DNA of 30,793 nucleotides from JBCDGH01 sp038751365 (lineage in GTDB: Bacteria > Patescibacteriota > JACMRA01): positions 1-30,793 of the forward strand of contig JBCDGH010000012.1 in assembly GCA_038751365.1 (NCBI GenBank), in the 5' to 3' direction. Of the stretch, positions 23,187-30,793 are shown one piece after another (the first letter of the stretch is position 1; each line of letters starts with the position of its first letter). A program made the position numbers and the translations under genes. Below the pieces are notes generated by a model. That model made no database searches. It was not told where the DNA came from and saw only the letters and a list, made by a program, of their open reading frames with translations.

Positions 23187-24050
23187 ATGGGCATCTTCAA
23201 AAATTTAACATCTGGTTTAAAAAAAGTTGCTACAATAGCAACTGCAGCGGTAGCCATAAGTGCAGGTACAGTTGCAGTTCAAAGCAGTGCAGCGCCTGAA
23301 ACTATAAGAGCTGAAGCTCATCACACTTGTAATCCGCATATACACGATCACTGCGTTTCAAGTAGAGAAAATCCTTCAAATTATAGAAGATTTTGTATAA
23401 AGTTAAGCAAAAATTGGTGGGGATGCAATCCGTTTAAGATAAGGCAAGACTCGTATATAGATAATAGTGGTCAAGAAGTTAGAGTAACTGTTTCACCTCA
23501 TAATAGTAGAAGAAATACAGCGCTTCCAGTTTTTAACCATAATTACAACCTAAATTCTAGAGTTTACAAAGTCGAACAGACAAGACCTAATAACATTCAG
23601 CCGATAAGAAGTCAACAAAGACAGTTAGCAAGAGTTAACGTAACTGACAGACCAATTCCTTACCAAAGACAAAATACGCAAAGAGTCAGGAGAAAACCAG
23701 TCATCAATTCGAGTAATAGAAATGTATTTAGAGTTGAAAAGGTAGTCCCACAAAACGGATTATATTGGGGCGAAAACGATAGGCCGAAAGCACAACGAAA
23801 TATAGCAAGTTATACTCCTCCGAACTATGCTGAAATAGCTCAAGTCGAGGTGGATCAGTTCCATAAACCTCTGAATATTGGTCCTAATTATAGATGGAGG
23901 GTTCCTAGAAATCCTAATTCAGCTTATAATCGTGAAGGCTGTGAGTATATCAGTAACAGTGTTAAAATTTGTAGTACCAAAAAGAAAATCATTGAATACC
24001 GTAACGATGGTGGTGGTTGGTATAGGTATTTAACCAGACCAAGAATTTAA
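23187..24050 (+). CDS. Secreted, basic, Cys-containing protein, 287 aa
   Basis: A classical signal peptide is present: basic start (MGIFKNLTSGLKK), hydrophobic Ala/Val core (~14-32) and a likely cleavage site near SSAAP (~33-37) or AEA (~42-44). The mature protein has an N-terminal Cys/His block with four Cys (48, 56, 70, 80; CNPHIHDHC, FCIKLSKNWWGC). A long Arg/Asn/Gln/Pro-rich, low-complexity middle comes next, then a C-terminal pair (Cys252, Cys262). Six Cys suggest three disulfides outside the cell. The ATG has CAGGAG 10 nt upstream and the leader resembles those of the small cassettes. A large hairpin terminator follows. I recognise no family; a surface adhesin, matrix or host-targeting cationic protein is possible. 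Confidence 0.8.
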   Translation: MGIFKNLTSGLKKVATIATAAVAISAGTVAVQSSAAPETIRAEAHHTCNPHIHDHCVSSRENPSNYRRFCIKLSKNWWGCNPFKIRQDSYIDNSGQEVRVTVSPHNSRRNTALPVFNHNYNLNSRVYKVEQTRPNNIQPIRSQQRQLARVNVTDRPIPYQRQNTQRVRRKPVINSSNRNVFRVEKVVPQNGLYWGENDRPKAQRNIASYTPPNYAEIAQVEVDQFHKPLNIGPNYRWRVPRNPNSAYNREGCEYISNSVKICSTKKKIIEYRNDGGGWYRYLTRPRI

Positions 24051-24070
24051 CAAAACTTTAATAATATAAC

Positions 24071-24137
24071 AGAGACGGTTCGCTGAATTTAAATCATCGC
24101 TTCGATTTATTCCGCTTGAGCTGTCTCTATTTTTTTG
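24071..24137 (+). terminator. Large structured terminator of the secreted protein gene
   Basis: AGAGAC (24071-24076) pairs with GTCTCT (24123-24128). Inside, TAAATC (24090-24095) pairs with GATTTA (24104-24109). A T-tract (TTTTTTT, from 24130) follows. Confidence 0.7.
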
Positions 24138-24152
24138 TTTTAATTTTTTACA

Positions 24153-24212
24153 CAAAGAAAAAGTGCCCTGATTTATCTGGTCAAGATTATCAGAGCACTT
24201 ACGTGATTACCA
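24153..24212 (-). ncRNA. Small RNA gene 2, about 60 nt
   Basis: Its promoter is at 24219-24247. The RNA would start near 24212 (minus GGTAATCACG). Most of it is one long hairpin: AAGTGCTCTGAT pairs with ATCAGGGCACTT (positions 24200-24189 and 24072-24061 offset by 100, i.e. 24161-24172), extended inward by ATCT/AGAT around a 5-nt loop. TTTTTCTTT follows. One pair is G-U on the minus strand but C-A on the plus strand, fixing the transcribed strand. No start codon or ORF fits. It shares the words ACGTAAGT and CTCTGA with small RNA 1. Confidence 0.6.
24155..24200 (-). terminator. Terminator hairpin of small RNA 2
   Basis: A 12-bp stem (24161-24172 with 24189-24200) has an inner ATCT/AGAT extension, and a minus-strand T-rich tract at 24155-24162. 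It is also suitable for stopping read-through from the gene at 24422-25231. Confidence 0.75.
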
Positions 24213-24218
24213 GACTAG

Positions 24219-24247
24219 ATATAAGCATAAATATGACTTTAAGTCAA
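24219..24247 (-). promoter_or_regulatory. Promoter of small RNA 2 with a palindrome over its -35 box
   Basis: On the minus strand there is TTGACT (24242-24247), a 17-bp spacer and TTATAT (24219-24224). The -35 box overlaps a perfect palindrome, TGACTT-T-AAGTCA (24234-24246), which could be an operator. Confidence 0.6.
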
Positions 24248-24249
24248 TA

Positions 24250-24328
24250 TAAAAAAACTCCGAAAACTTACGTAAAGTTCTCAGAGTACTAGTGTGTGAG
24301 GTGTGGCGTGAGGGTTTATCTCGCACCT
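24250..24328 (-). ncRNA. Small RNA gene 1, about 78 nt
   Basis: Its promoter is at 24334-24362. The RNA would start near 24328-24327 (minus AGGTGCGAG) and end in the T-tract at 24251-24257. A 5' hairpin (AGGTG/CACCT with GCG/CGC inside) is followed by a single-stranded CACACACTAG stretch. A 13-bp terminator stem-loop comes last (ACTCTGAGAACTT pairing with AAGTTTTCGGAGT). Two of its pairs are G-U on the minus strand and C-A on the plus strand, so only the minus-strand RNA folds well. No plausible coding frame was found. Confidence 0.62.
24251..24287 (-). terminator. Terminator hairpin of small RNA 1
   Basis: A 13-bp stem (24257-24269 with 24275-24287) has loop ACGTA, followed on the minus strand by T7. 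Confidence 0.8.
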
Positions 24329-24333
24329 ATTTA

Positions 24334-24362
24334 ATGATACAAACTATATAGTCTAGTGTCAA
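24334..24362 (-). promoter_or_regulatory. Promoter of small RNA 1
   Basis: On the minus strand there is a perfect TTGACA (24357-24362), a 17-bp spacer and TATCAT (24334-24339). It lies 60 bp after the stop of the upstream gene. Confidence 0.7.
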
Positions 24363-24421
24363 TGATATTTTTAGTTAGTGCATCGCTGAATGAAAATTTC
24401 AAAACACCTACAAAATAAACT

Positions 24422-25231
24422 CTATACGTAATAATAGCTAAGCGCCCCATAAAAAATGGAAGAAAAACTACAAAACAATAAAAATATAAAAAGACTTTCC
24501 ACTGTAGGGTAATCAGAGACTAAGTAAAAAGTAGATCCCAAAAAGCTCAAAGTACCAAGTGTATATGCAAAGGTAGAACTAGTCCTCCGATACTGTTTCA
24601 GACCTAACGAGATTAAAATATAACCTAAACTTAATAGCAAAGCGGATATACCAACTAAAGTGTAATCTACAAAGGCTGAGGTATTATTATTGAGTATCCA
24701 AAAGAAACCAGACCAATAAGCGATACTTGCAAAAATCCAAGTAAAAAATAAAATAACTGCCTGCCTAATAAATAAGTAAATTAGAGCATACCCCAAAGCA
24801 AAGGTTAAATAAACTAAAAGCATTAGTACTAAAGTACTTGTTTCTTGCGCTACTAAGTTTAGTAACCAAGTGACAGATCCTAGCGGCAATAGTATAGCAG
24901 CAAAGACATGCATGCTCCAACCAATAAATTTAAACTTAAGGTAATGCAAGGCTAATAAACCAAGAATAAAAGAAAAAAATCCAGCCCCAAAAATAATTGA
25001 GATCTGCATTAAACTACTATAGACATTCCAATTCAAATACACTAGCAAGACTACTCCCACATATATAATCAACCAGCTTAGAATACTCGATATCCTAAAA
25101 AAATTTAACTTAGCCTTAACCGGTTTTTGCAAAGGTAAGTGACCTACCAGATCTGATAATTCATCTCTAGTCAACTCTCCTCTAGTACTGAAATCACGAA
25201 TATAATACAACAACTCAGACTTAGTAATCAT
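24422..25231 (-). CDS. Polytopic membrane protein, DUF2157-like, 269 aa
   Basis: A short cytoplasmic N-terminal helix pair (MITKSELLYYIRDF, RGELTRDELSDLVGHLP) precedes about eight transmembrane helices beginning with LSWLIIYVGVVLLVYLNWN. This layout (RG-L-xxEL segment, then a 'GvvLLvxxNW' helix) resembles DUF2157 membrane proteins; the match is by eye and modest. The ATG at 25231 is chosen over a TTG at 25243. The role is unknown. It is monocistronic with a promoter at 25263-25292. The small RNA genes lie just downstream on the same strand, so read-through could feed them. Confidence 0.65.
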   Translation of the reverse strand: MITKSELLYYIRDFSTRGELTRDELSDLVGHLPLQKPVKAKLNFFRISSILSWLIIYVGVVLLVYLNWNVYSSLMQISIIFGAGFFSFILGLLALHYLKFKFIGWSMHVFAAILLPLGSVTWLLNLVAQETSTLVLMLLVYLTFALGYALIYLFIRQAVILFFTWIFASIAYWSGFFWILNNNTSAFVDYTLVGISALLLSLGYILISLGLKQYRRTSSTFAYTLGTLSFLGSTFYLVSDYPTVESLFIFLLFCSFSSIFYGALSYYYV

Positions 25232-25262
25232 AAGCAAATTCAAAGATTGTAAAAGCGGCTGT

Positions 25263-25292
25263 ATTATAGCATACTTTACATGAGCTTATCAA
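25263..25292 (-). promoter_or_regulatory. Promoter of the DUF2157-like gene
   Basis: On the minus strand there is TTGATA (25287-25292), an 18-bp spacer and a consensus TATAAT (25263-25268), with TGC directly before the -10 box (extended -10). Confidence 0.55.
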
Positions 25293-25442
25293 GCTAATTT
25301 TGATCTATTTTTTTATCTAATTTTACTAATATAAAAGATATCCGAATTTATATTAAACCGCTAACTAAAGCAAACCGATTTACATTAGCTAGTTCCGCTA
25401 TGAATAACCACACAAAGATACCCAAAGGTATTAGACCACCAC

Positions 25443-26201
25443 CTATTTAATAATGTTTTCGATAATCTTTAGATAGGTCTTTCTAGGTAATACCCGAGCT
25501 AGAAAAGCGTTCAATTTATTACTAAAACCATGTACAGCGATAGTACTACCTTTGATTAGTCTGTCGTAAGCAAATTCAGCTACCTGGGCTGATGTTGGAA
25601 TATTTTTAGCCTTAACTAGCTTGCTACCCTGCATATTACTATTCTGCTGAAATTCTGAAGTCGTATTTCCTGGACAGAGAGCCATAACTTGTACTCCGTA
25701 TTTACCCCATTCTTGAGACAAAGCCTGAGACAAACTAAGTACAAAAGCTTTGGTCGCAAAATAGGTTGCCATTCCAGGACCAGGCATAAAAGCAACTACT
25801 GAGGCTACGTTCATAATTTTACCTGTTTTCTGTTTCACCATTTTACTACCAAATAAATGAGTCAACTCTGTCAGAGCTCTAACATTTAGATCGATCATTG
25901 ATAATTGCTTTGCTTTATCTAAAGTATGAAATTGTCCACGGTCACCGAAACCAGCATTGTTTACTAGAATATCAATGTGAGTACCTTCCAACTGATCAAA
26001 AATACTCTGACAAGCATTTGGTATAGTTAAATCTTTTTGAATTACCTGAATATTCAGATTACTAAACTGTTTTGCCAAATCTTGCATTGGCTCTACTCTT
26101 CTAGCTATCAAAACTAAATCATAACCCCGTTTTGCAAAGACCCTAGCAATCTCTAAGCCTATACCTGAGGAAGCACCAGTGATTAAAACAGTTTTACGCA
26201 T
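25443..26201 (-). CDS. Short-chain dehydrogenase/reductase, 252 aa
   Basis: This is an NAD(P)-dependent oxidoreductase of the classical SDR family. It has the cofactor motif TGASSGIG (8-15), then NNAG (81-84), catalytic Ser134 in NVASVVAF, and Tyr147 and Lys151 in YFATK, all at the usual spacing. LCPGNTTSEF follows the active site as in DltE/YqjQ-type members. Arg residues after the second strand (LIARR) suggest NADPH preference. The substrate cannot be read from sequence. The length is standard and it is a single gene. The closest functional groups are broad-specificity ketone/aldehyde reductases. Confidence 0.93.
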   Translation of the reverse strand: MRKTVLITGASSGIGLEIARVFAKRGYDLVLIARRVEPMQDLAKQFSNLNIQVIQKDLTIPNACQSIFDQLEGTHIDILVNNAGFGDRGQFHTLDKAKQLSMIDLNVRALTELTHLFGSKMVKQKTGKIMNVASVVAFMPGPGMATYFATKAFVLSLSQALSQEWGKYGVQVMALCPGNTTSEFQQNSNMQGSKLVKAKNIPTSAQVAEFAYDRLIKGSTIAVHGFSNKLNAFLARVLPRKTYLKIIENIIK

Positions 26202-26270
26202 ACTAATATAAGAAGTTTTAAAATAATTAAGCTAAATTATTAACTAAATAAACCCCTAAAAGTCAACAGT

Positions 26271-26900
26271 CTAATGCTTATAATATCCATCATTACTACC
26301 ATCATCGTAACCTACAAGATTTTTAAAGAAATTGACTATACCAAAGCCTGACTTCTTAGATTTCTGAATATCAGTGTTTATTTGAGTGCTTAATTCTAAT
26401 TTTTTGTTTAAAGCTTTTGCTTTTGGTTGGGAAATATCACTAGTATTTTGAATTTTAGATATATCCTGCAAACCTGAGTTTTGAACTTTGTCTACAATTT
26501 GGTAGCCTACATGTTTTGATTCTACAGGTTTTGCCTCATACTTATCTATTACTCTATACTGCACATCAATATTTTGATTGTTAACTGGCGTACTTTGGGT
26601 TTTGCTAGTTTCATGCTTATGAATAAAATCTAACCAGCTTTTTGGAACTTGCTTGCCTTGCTGTTGTAAATAGTCTACTTGCTTTCTAAAATTATTAAAG
26701 TCGCTAACCTTTACTTTTGGATACTCTCGCACCTGCTCTGTGTACAAAGAGTACTTTCCTTGAGATTCTGGCGAGATCCGCTTGGTAGCGTATTCTTTTC
26801 TGATTTTTTGCTTATTAGCTTCAGCTACCTTAGAGTCTGCAATTCCTTCTGGCGATTTGTTCTTCCAAACTCTAGAAGAGCTAAAAGGAGTTTCTATCAT
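26271..26900 (-). CDS. Hydrophilic hypothetical protein, 209 aa
   Basis: The protein is Lys/Gln/Ser-rich, probably largely disordered, with no signal peptide or transmembrane helix. A short repeated word occurs twice in the middle (YRVIDKYEAKPVES and YQIVDKVQNSG). The C terminus holds a small hydrophobic patch (SGFGIVNFFKNLVGYDD) and ends in GYYKH, which could be a membrane- or partner-binding end. I recognise no family. A strong promoter at 26934-26962 drives it with a leader of about 27 nt lacking a Shine-Dalgarno sequence. It is divergent from the GT-C-like genes. Confidence 0.7.
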   Translation of the reverse strand: MIETPFSSSRVWKNKSPEGIADSKVAEANKQKIRKEYATKRISPESQGKYSLYTEQVREYPKVKVSDFNNFRKQVDYLQQQGKQVPKSWLDFIHKHETSKTQSTPVNNQNIDVQYRVIDKYEAKPVESKHVGYQIVDKVQNSGLQDISKIQNTSDISQPKAKALNKKLELSTQINTDIQKSKKSGFGIVNFFKNLVGYDDGSNDGYYKH

Positions 26901-26933
26901 GATAAATGTGTGATTTTGTTTATGTTAAGCAAT

Positions 26934-26962
26934 AGTATAGGTTAGATCAGCTATATAGTCAA
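26934..26962 (-). promoter_or_regulatory. Promoter of the 209-aa gene
   Basis: On the minus strand there is TTGACT (26957-26962), a 17-bp spacer and TATACT (26934-26939). Confidence 0.7.
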
Positions 26963-27023
26963 AATAAGTCCGAATACCGTCTTGACAGGCTGGGATAAAT
27001 CTGTCGTTTTTTGCTAGACTTTT

Positions 27024-28790
27024 ATGACGCTCACAAATTCCGAAAGTAGTTTTAGAAATAAATTAGGTGTGTTTAGCCTATTTACGGGAGCTACTATATT
27101 CACTTTTGTTTTCACTAATTTTGCGGTAAACACCTTGGGGTTATTTTTCAAAATTCCGGTAGACCTTGCTCAGTTTTATATCAGTCTTTTACTTACTGTA
27201 GGTTTACACTTCTATGTATTCTACAAATTTATACCTCAAAAAGCTCTGTCAGTAGTGCTTGGAATTCTATCTCTGGTTCTGATTTCTGCAGTGGCTTTCG
27301 GTTCGTTGCTAGTTTCAGATAGAATTTATGATACATCTTTTGATGGACAAAGCTACCAGATGGAAGCCATCATTCAGCTAAACGAAGGCTATATTCCGCC
27401 GCACGAGAGACCTTCTGGAGTACCAAATGTTAACCAAATCTGGGTAAACGCCTACCCCAAGTCAGCTTGGATAAATAGTACCACAGTCTTTAAGTTAACA
27501 GGTAATATTGAATCTGGTAAACTGTTTAACCTTTTATTGCAATTTGCTTCTTTAATGCTTGTATTCGGGGCACTGTTATCCATCAATAAATTGAATATAT
27601 TTTGGGGAGGTTTGGTATCTATTCTAGCAGTAGCTAATCCGGTAAGCCTCTACCAGTATTACAATTATTATTTAGATGGACAGACCTACTCGCTTATTCT
27701 AGGAATGCTGGCTTTGACTTTGTATATATTTAACAAACTTAGTGACACCAGCTTGAAGCAAAAGGCAATTCTTTTTGTACTATTTACCTTTGCCGGAATC
27801 TATTTATTTAACATAAAGCTAGCCTCATTTGTATTTGGAGTAATCATGTTACTGTCCATCTGTCTATTCACAGCCTTTTACAAAACAAAACTGCTGTTGC
27901 CGTTTTTAGGTAGCTTAATGACTATTTTCCTACTTGGCTTTTTAATATTCGGTTATAACCCTTATATTACTAACAATAGGTATAATAAAAGCCCACTTTT
28001 CCCGATTTTTGGTGAGCCGTCATATAATTTTGATAAAGACAATGTTCCCGGTAACTATCTAGGAAAAAATAATGTAGAAATGTTAATTAGGGCTGGCTTT
28101 GTTAAAACTGCTCCCATGGGTAGGAGAAACGAGGCAGAGCTCAAAGTGCCTTTCACAACTGACGATAAAGAGCTCAAGAATCTGACTGTATCTAATGTAA
28201 AAAAAGGAGGCTTTGGAATTTATTGGAGTGGGGTGCTAGTAGTGACACTAGCTTCTTTAGTATTATTAGTAAGCTACTACTTAATAAAGAATAGAAAGCT
28301 CAAAGATGAAGATGCTAGCAATTTTTTGAAGATCAAACCTGAAGCATTTACTTTTCTGATTTACTGCTACGCTATTTGTACTATTTTAGCTTCTGCAGTC
28401 ATTGTATCAGCATCGGTATATGCTAGATATGTACCTCAGCTATGGCTAGTACCTACTCTAGTAGTGCTTTACTTCCTAACCCTAAAAAATCATATCACTA
28501 AAATACTGGCAGTTATAATAACTGGTATTATGTTATATAACGCCTATATGTTCTTTGAAGTTGGTACCAGAACAGCCGTGGAGGCTAGCGATAATGTAGA
28601 AGCTACCCTAGAAGAATTTAGTGAAAAGTATACTGAACAGGATCCTTTAGTAATTCACTTCAGAAACGCAACCTCTACTCGCCAGAGACTGAGACAGTTC
28701 AACATTCCTTATGAAGAAAATAAGAACTTGGAGTGCTCTAAAAAAATCAACGCAATACCAAATAATGACAGTGTGATCTGTGAAGAATAG
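27024..28790 (+). CDS. GT-C-like multi-pass membrane protein (first paralogue), 588 aa
   Basis: About 11 transmembrane helices surround an extracytoplasmic loop after the second or third helix containing YDTSFDGQSYQMEA (102-115). An acidic motif in the first outer loop is typical of GT-C glycosyltransferases, which use lipid-phosphate-linked sugars. Further shared landmarks with the next gene are YPKSAWINS, YYLDGQTYS, FGYNPYITN, NYLGKNNVEM, KKGGFG and ARYVPQLW. A soluble C-terminal tail with HFRNATSTRQRLRQ and two Cys follows. The enzyme activity is inferred from topology and the acidic loop only. A TTGACA at 26982-26987 lies upstream, but no -10 box at standard spacing was found. It is probably in an operon with the second copy. 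Confidence 0.7.
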   Translation: MTLTNSESSFRNKLGVFSLFTGATIFTFVFTNFAVNTLGLFFKIPVDLAQFYISLLLTVGLHFYVFYKFIPQKALSVVLGILSLVLISAVAFGSLLVSDRIYDTSFDGQSYQMEAIIQLNEGYIPPHERPSGVPNVNQIWVNAYPKSAWINSTTVFKLTGNIESGKLFNLLLQFASLMLVFGALLSINKLNIFWGGLVSILAVANPVSLYQYYNYYLDGQTYSLILGMLALTLYIFNKLSDTSLKQKAILFVLFTFAGIYLFNIKLASFVFGVIMLLSICLFTAFYKTKLLLPFLGSLMTIFLLGFLIFGYNPYITNNRYNKSPLFPIFGEPSYNFDKDNVPGNYLGKNNVEMLIRAGFVKTAPMGRRNEAELKVPFTTDDKELKNLTVSNVKKGGFGIYWSGVLVVTLASLVLLVSYYLIKNRKLKDEDASNFLKIKPEAFTFLIYCYAICTILASAVIVSASVYARYVPQLWLVPTLVVLYFLTLKNHITKILAVIITGIMLYNAYMFFEVGTRTAVEASDNVEATLEEFSEKYTEQDPLVIHFRNATSTRQRLRQFNIPYEENKNLECSKKINAIPNNDSVICEE

Positions 28791-28830
28791 TGTTTAATTA
28801 CGTACTTGTTTTAATAAAAAGAGATTAATT

Positions 28831-30642
28831 ATGATTAACAATTTAAGAGACCTTGGCAGTTTTTCTAAATACTTACTAACCTACGCTACTAGTATTATTT
28901 GCTTCAGTTTAAGTTTATTTACTTTTAGTTTACTAACTTTAGTATTAAATCAAAATATTTCTGGGATTCAATTCTATTTAGCTATTATCACTACTTTGGT
29001 AATCACTGTACTACTAGCAAAGAGGCTGGAGTTAAAATCTCACATTTTTGTAGGTGTTGGAATTTTTGTTTTAGTCCTGTGCTCGATTTTAGGTTCTATT
29101 TTCGTAAGTAGGCAATTTTACGATTTATCAGCTGACGGTCAGGGCTACCATGGAGAGGCAATGATCCAAATTAGTAGAGGTTGGAACTATATCTATTCCA
29201 GTAACGATGTGCCACAATACTTGGAGAGAACTACAGCCTGGTCAAAATCTTACCCTAAGATAGCCTGGACTAACTCAGTAGCTATTTACCAGCTTACAGG
29301 AAACTATGAAGACGGTAAGGCTTTCAATATCTTACTTATATTGGCTTCACTAGCTATTGCTTGGGTAGCAATCAAATCGCTTGGGTTACATAGCTTACCC
29401 ACTAGTGTTCTGGCTTTGATAGCAGGTCTCAATCCTATTTCTATTGTTCAGCTCACTAGCTATAACTTGGATGGACAAACCTCATCTTATTTTGTTATTT
29501 TGTTCTCTATTTTCATATTAATGGCTAAGTTTAACTCTAGACTTGTCATTTATGGTCTTCTTCCTGCTGTAGTAATACTGAATTCAAATACCAAGAGTGC
29601 CGGTCTCATTTATACAATAATCTTCTTATTTGGATTCGGTGTGTTTAAGATATTACTAGATAGAAATAAAATTATTCTATCAGCTAAAGGTGTTATTTTA
29701 TCAGTATTCCTAGCTACTTGCGTATTTGGCTTCAATCCGTATGTAACTAATACCTTTAATTTTGGACACCCTTTACACCCCCTTCTAGGTAATCGTAGAT
29801 TTCAAGCTTTTGACGAAAACGTACCCTCAAACTACCTAGACAAAAATAACGTAGAGATATTCCTAAGCTCATTATTCTTCAAGAGCGATGCTTTTTTTGG
29901 CGGATACAACAACCCAAAAGATATAGCTGAACTTAAGCTACCATTTACCTATACCTCCGAAGAATTAACAGCCATGAACGGAGCTAACACTAAAAAAGGT
30001 GGATTTGGTCCTTTGTTTAGCGGAGCTTTAATAGTGGCAATAATCGCCTTGATAGCTAGCAGCTACCTTGCATACTCAGAGCATAAAGAGCAAAAAGCTA
30101 AAGAGCAGAATGAGGAAGATACATCTGAGGATTTAAATTTTGAGGAAGAGGAAGAGTCTATTTACGAAACTAATTTTGGTAGACTAAAAATAGTCTTGTA
30201 CTGTATCATATTATTCTTTGCTGCCTCGATAATTAGTAATACCTCTAACAATGCTAGATATGTTCCTTATGTGTGGCAGTTTTTGACTCTAGTTCTATTA
30301 TTTGGTTTTAGCCTTCGTAATAAAATTGTGCAAGCTCTTTGCTACATCTGTGCAATAGTTATATTTATAAATATAGGTTTAATCGCTAACACTAACCTGA
30401 AATATCAATATTCCACTACTCAAGAGACAAAAGCTAAGCTACAAGAAATATCTGAGCAAACTCAAGACAAACCGGTAAAAGTCAATTTTGGTTACATGAC
30501 TGCTACCAGACTTCGCTTGGAAGACAACAATATTCAGTATGAGGCTATTCCTAGAGAAGAACCTCTGAATTGCGCTGAAACTGGTAGATACTCATTCTTA
30601 CCTAGCAACGAGACTAATGCCTGCACAGACTATATTAATTAA
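28831..30642 (+). CDS. GT-C-like multi-pass membrane protein (second paralogue), 603 aa
   Basis: It is paralogous to the gene 40 nt upstream and has the same topology: YDLSADGQGYHGEA (97-110) in the first outer loop, YPKIAWTNS, YNLDGQTSS, FGFNPYVTN, NYLDKNNVEI, KKGGFG and ARYVPYVW. It differs by an acidic, Glu-rich cytoplasmic insert (~420-445, EEDTSEDLNFEEEEES). The C-terminal tail again contains an ATRLRLEDNNIQYE block. AAAAGAG lies 7 nt before the ATG. Two different but related transferases in tandem suggest successive steps, or two sugars, in building a surface glycan; this is inferred. Confidence 0.7.
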   Translation: MINNLRDLGSFSKYLLTYATSIICFSLSLFTFSLLTLVLNQNISGIQFYLAIITTLVITVLLAKRLELKSHIFVGVGIFVLVLCSILGSIFVSRQFYDLSADGQGYHGEAMIQISRGWNYIYSSNDVPQYLERTTAWSKSYPKIAWTNSVAIYQLTGNYEDGKAFNILLILASLAIAWVAIKSLGLHSLPTSVLALIAGLNPISIVQLTSYNLDGQTSSYFVILFSIFILMAKFNSRLVIYGLLPAVVILNSNTKSAGLIYTIIFLFGFGVFKILLDRNKIILSAKGVILSVFLATCVFGFNPYVTNTFNFGHPLHPLLGNRRFQAFDENVPSNYLDKNNVEIFLSSLFFKSDAFFGGYNNPKDIAELKLPFTYTSEELTAMNGANTKKGGFGPLFSGALIVAIIALIASSYLAYSEHKEQKAKEQNEEDTSEDLNFEEEEESIYETNFGRLKIVLYCIILFFAASIISNTSNNARYVPYVWQFLTLVLLFGFSLRNKIVQALCYICAIVIFINIGLIANTNLKYQYSTTQETKAKLQEISEQTQDKPVKVNFGYMTATRLRLEDNNIQYEAIPREEPLNCAETGRYSFLPSNETNACTDYIN

Positions 30643-30663
30643 GCAATATATTTTCACCTAACC

Positions 30664-30793
30664 TCAACTAATACTCGTATCAAGATCAAATACTCCTCCT
30701 GCTACCCTAACCCTCACAGTGACTGTAACATCTTGACCAGCTGGAATGGAATCAATAGTCCATCTTAGAGTTCTGTCTTGATTGAAAGTTGAT
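30664..30793 (-). CDS. C-terminal end of a DUF11-like secreted repeat protein (partial)
   Basis: The minus strand is open from the window edge to TGA at 30664-30666, giving 42 residues. The read LRWTIDSIPAGQDVTVTVRV fits the 'xLxWxIxxLxxGxxxTxTxxxxV' strand pattern of DUF11/Ig-like repeats in bacterial surface proteins. It ends DLDTSIS without a sorting signal or membrane anchor. The gene start lies beyond the window. Confidence 0.6.
   Translation of the reverse strand, partial: STFNQDRTLRWTIDSIPAGQDVTVTVRVRVAGGVFDLDTSIS

Noticed and set aside
24250..24328. Small RNA 1 as a tRNA or leader-peptide attenuator
   Set aside because: There is no cloverleaf or T-loop and no ATG-led peptide. A GTG-led frame exists but has no ribosome site and runs through the terminator.

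Overview
This is an AT-rich stretch of bacterial chromosome with tightly packed genes. It most resembles a reduced-genome Patescibacteria (CPR) bacterium, possibly of the Saccharibacteria type. Support for that comes from the short RecF, the alpha2-type glycyl-tRNA synthetase, the RIP protease with an inserted domain, the many ABC systems and orphan membrane proteins, and several transcripts whose predicted start coincides with the start codon. The lineage is inference only: no rRNA or tRNA gene is present. TAA, TAG and TGA all act as stops, so the genetic code is standard.

Layout. At 1-5350 there is a GGDEF-like protein with its own promoter, a headless and tailless fragment of NAD+-dependent DNA ligase, and a LolD/MacB-type ABC pair. 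At 5345-10440 there is a small membrane protein divergent from an RseP-type site-2 protease, a 455-aa orphan, a glycyl-tRNA synthetase split into two genes, and a short secreted protein. At 10468-16380 a long minus-strand block carries an ABC-2 transporter pair, RecF, a free-standing exporter-type ATPase, a DUF3137-like protein, a membrane protein and a 25-codon membrane microprotein. At 16494-24420 lies an accessory region. It has two orphan plus-strand genes, three paralogous ABC-exporter membrane subunits without ATPase domains, three small-protein cassettes, a secreted Cys-containing basic protein and two tandem small-RNA genes. At 24422-30793 there is a polytopic membrane protein, a short-chain dehydrogenase, a hydrophilic orphan, two paralogous GT-C-like membrane proteins, and the end of a DUF11-like surface protein running off the window.

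How the parts may work together. The accessory region looks like a cell-surface or secretion island. The free ATPase at 13821-14639 has an exporter-type nucleotide-binding domain. It is the only such domain in the window that could power the three ATPase-less membrane subunits. The three small-protein cassettes share a promoter spacing, a leader that starts near the predicted transcription start, a Shine-Dalgarno sequence, a C-terminal protein motif and a hairpin terminator. This is the strongest candidate here for an undescribed co-regulated system. The tandem small RNAs at 24153-24362 each have a 17-bp-spaced promoter and a hairpin terminator, and the G-U pairs in the terminators fix the transcribed strand.

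Promoters recognised by eye mostly fit TTGNNN-17 bp-TATNNT. The small accessory genes have clear AGGAG/GGAGG sites. The housekeeping-like genes generally lack them, and at least two appear leaderless. All family calls come from motif reading without database searches.
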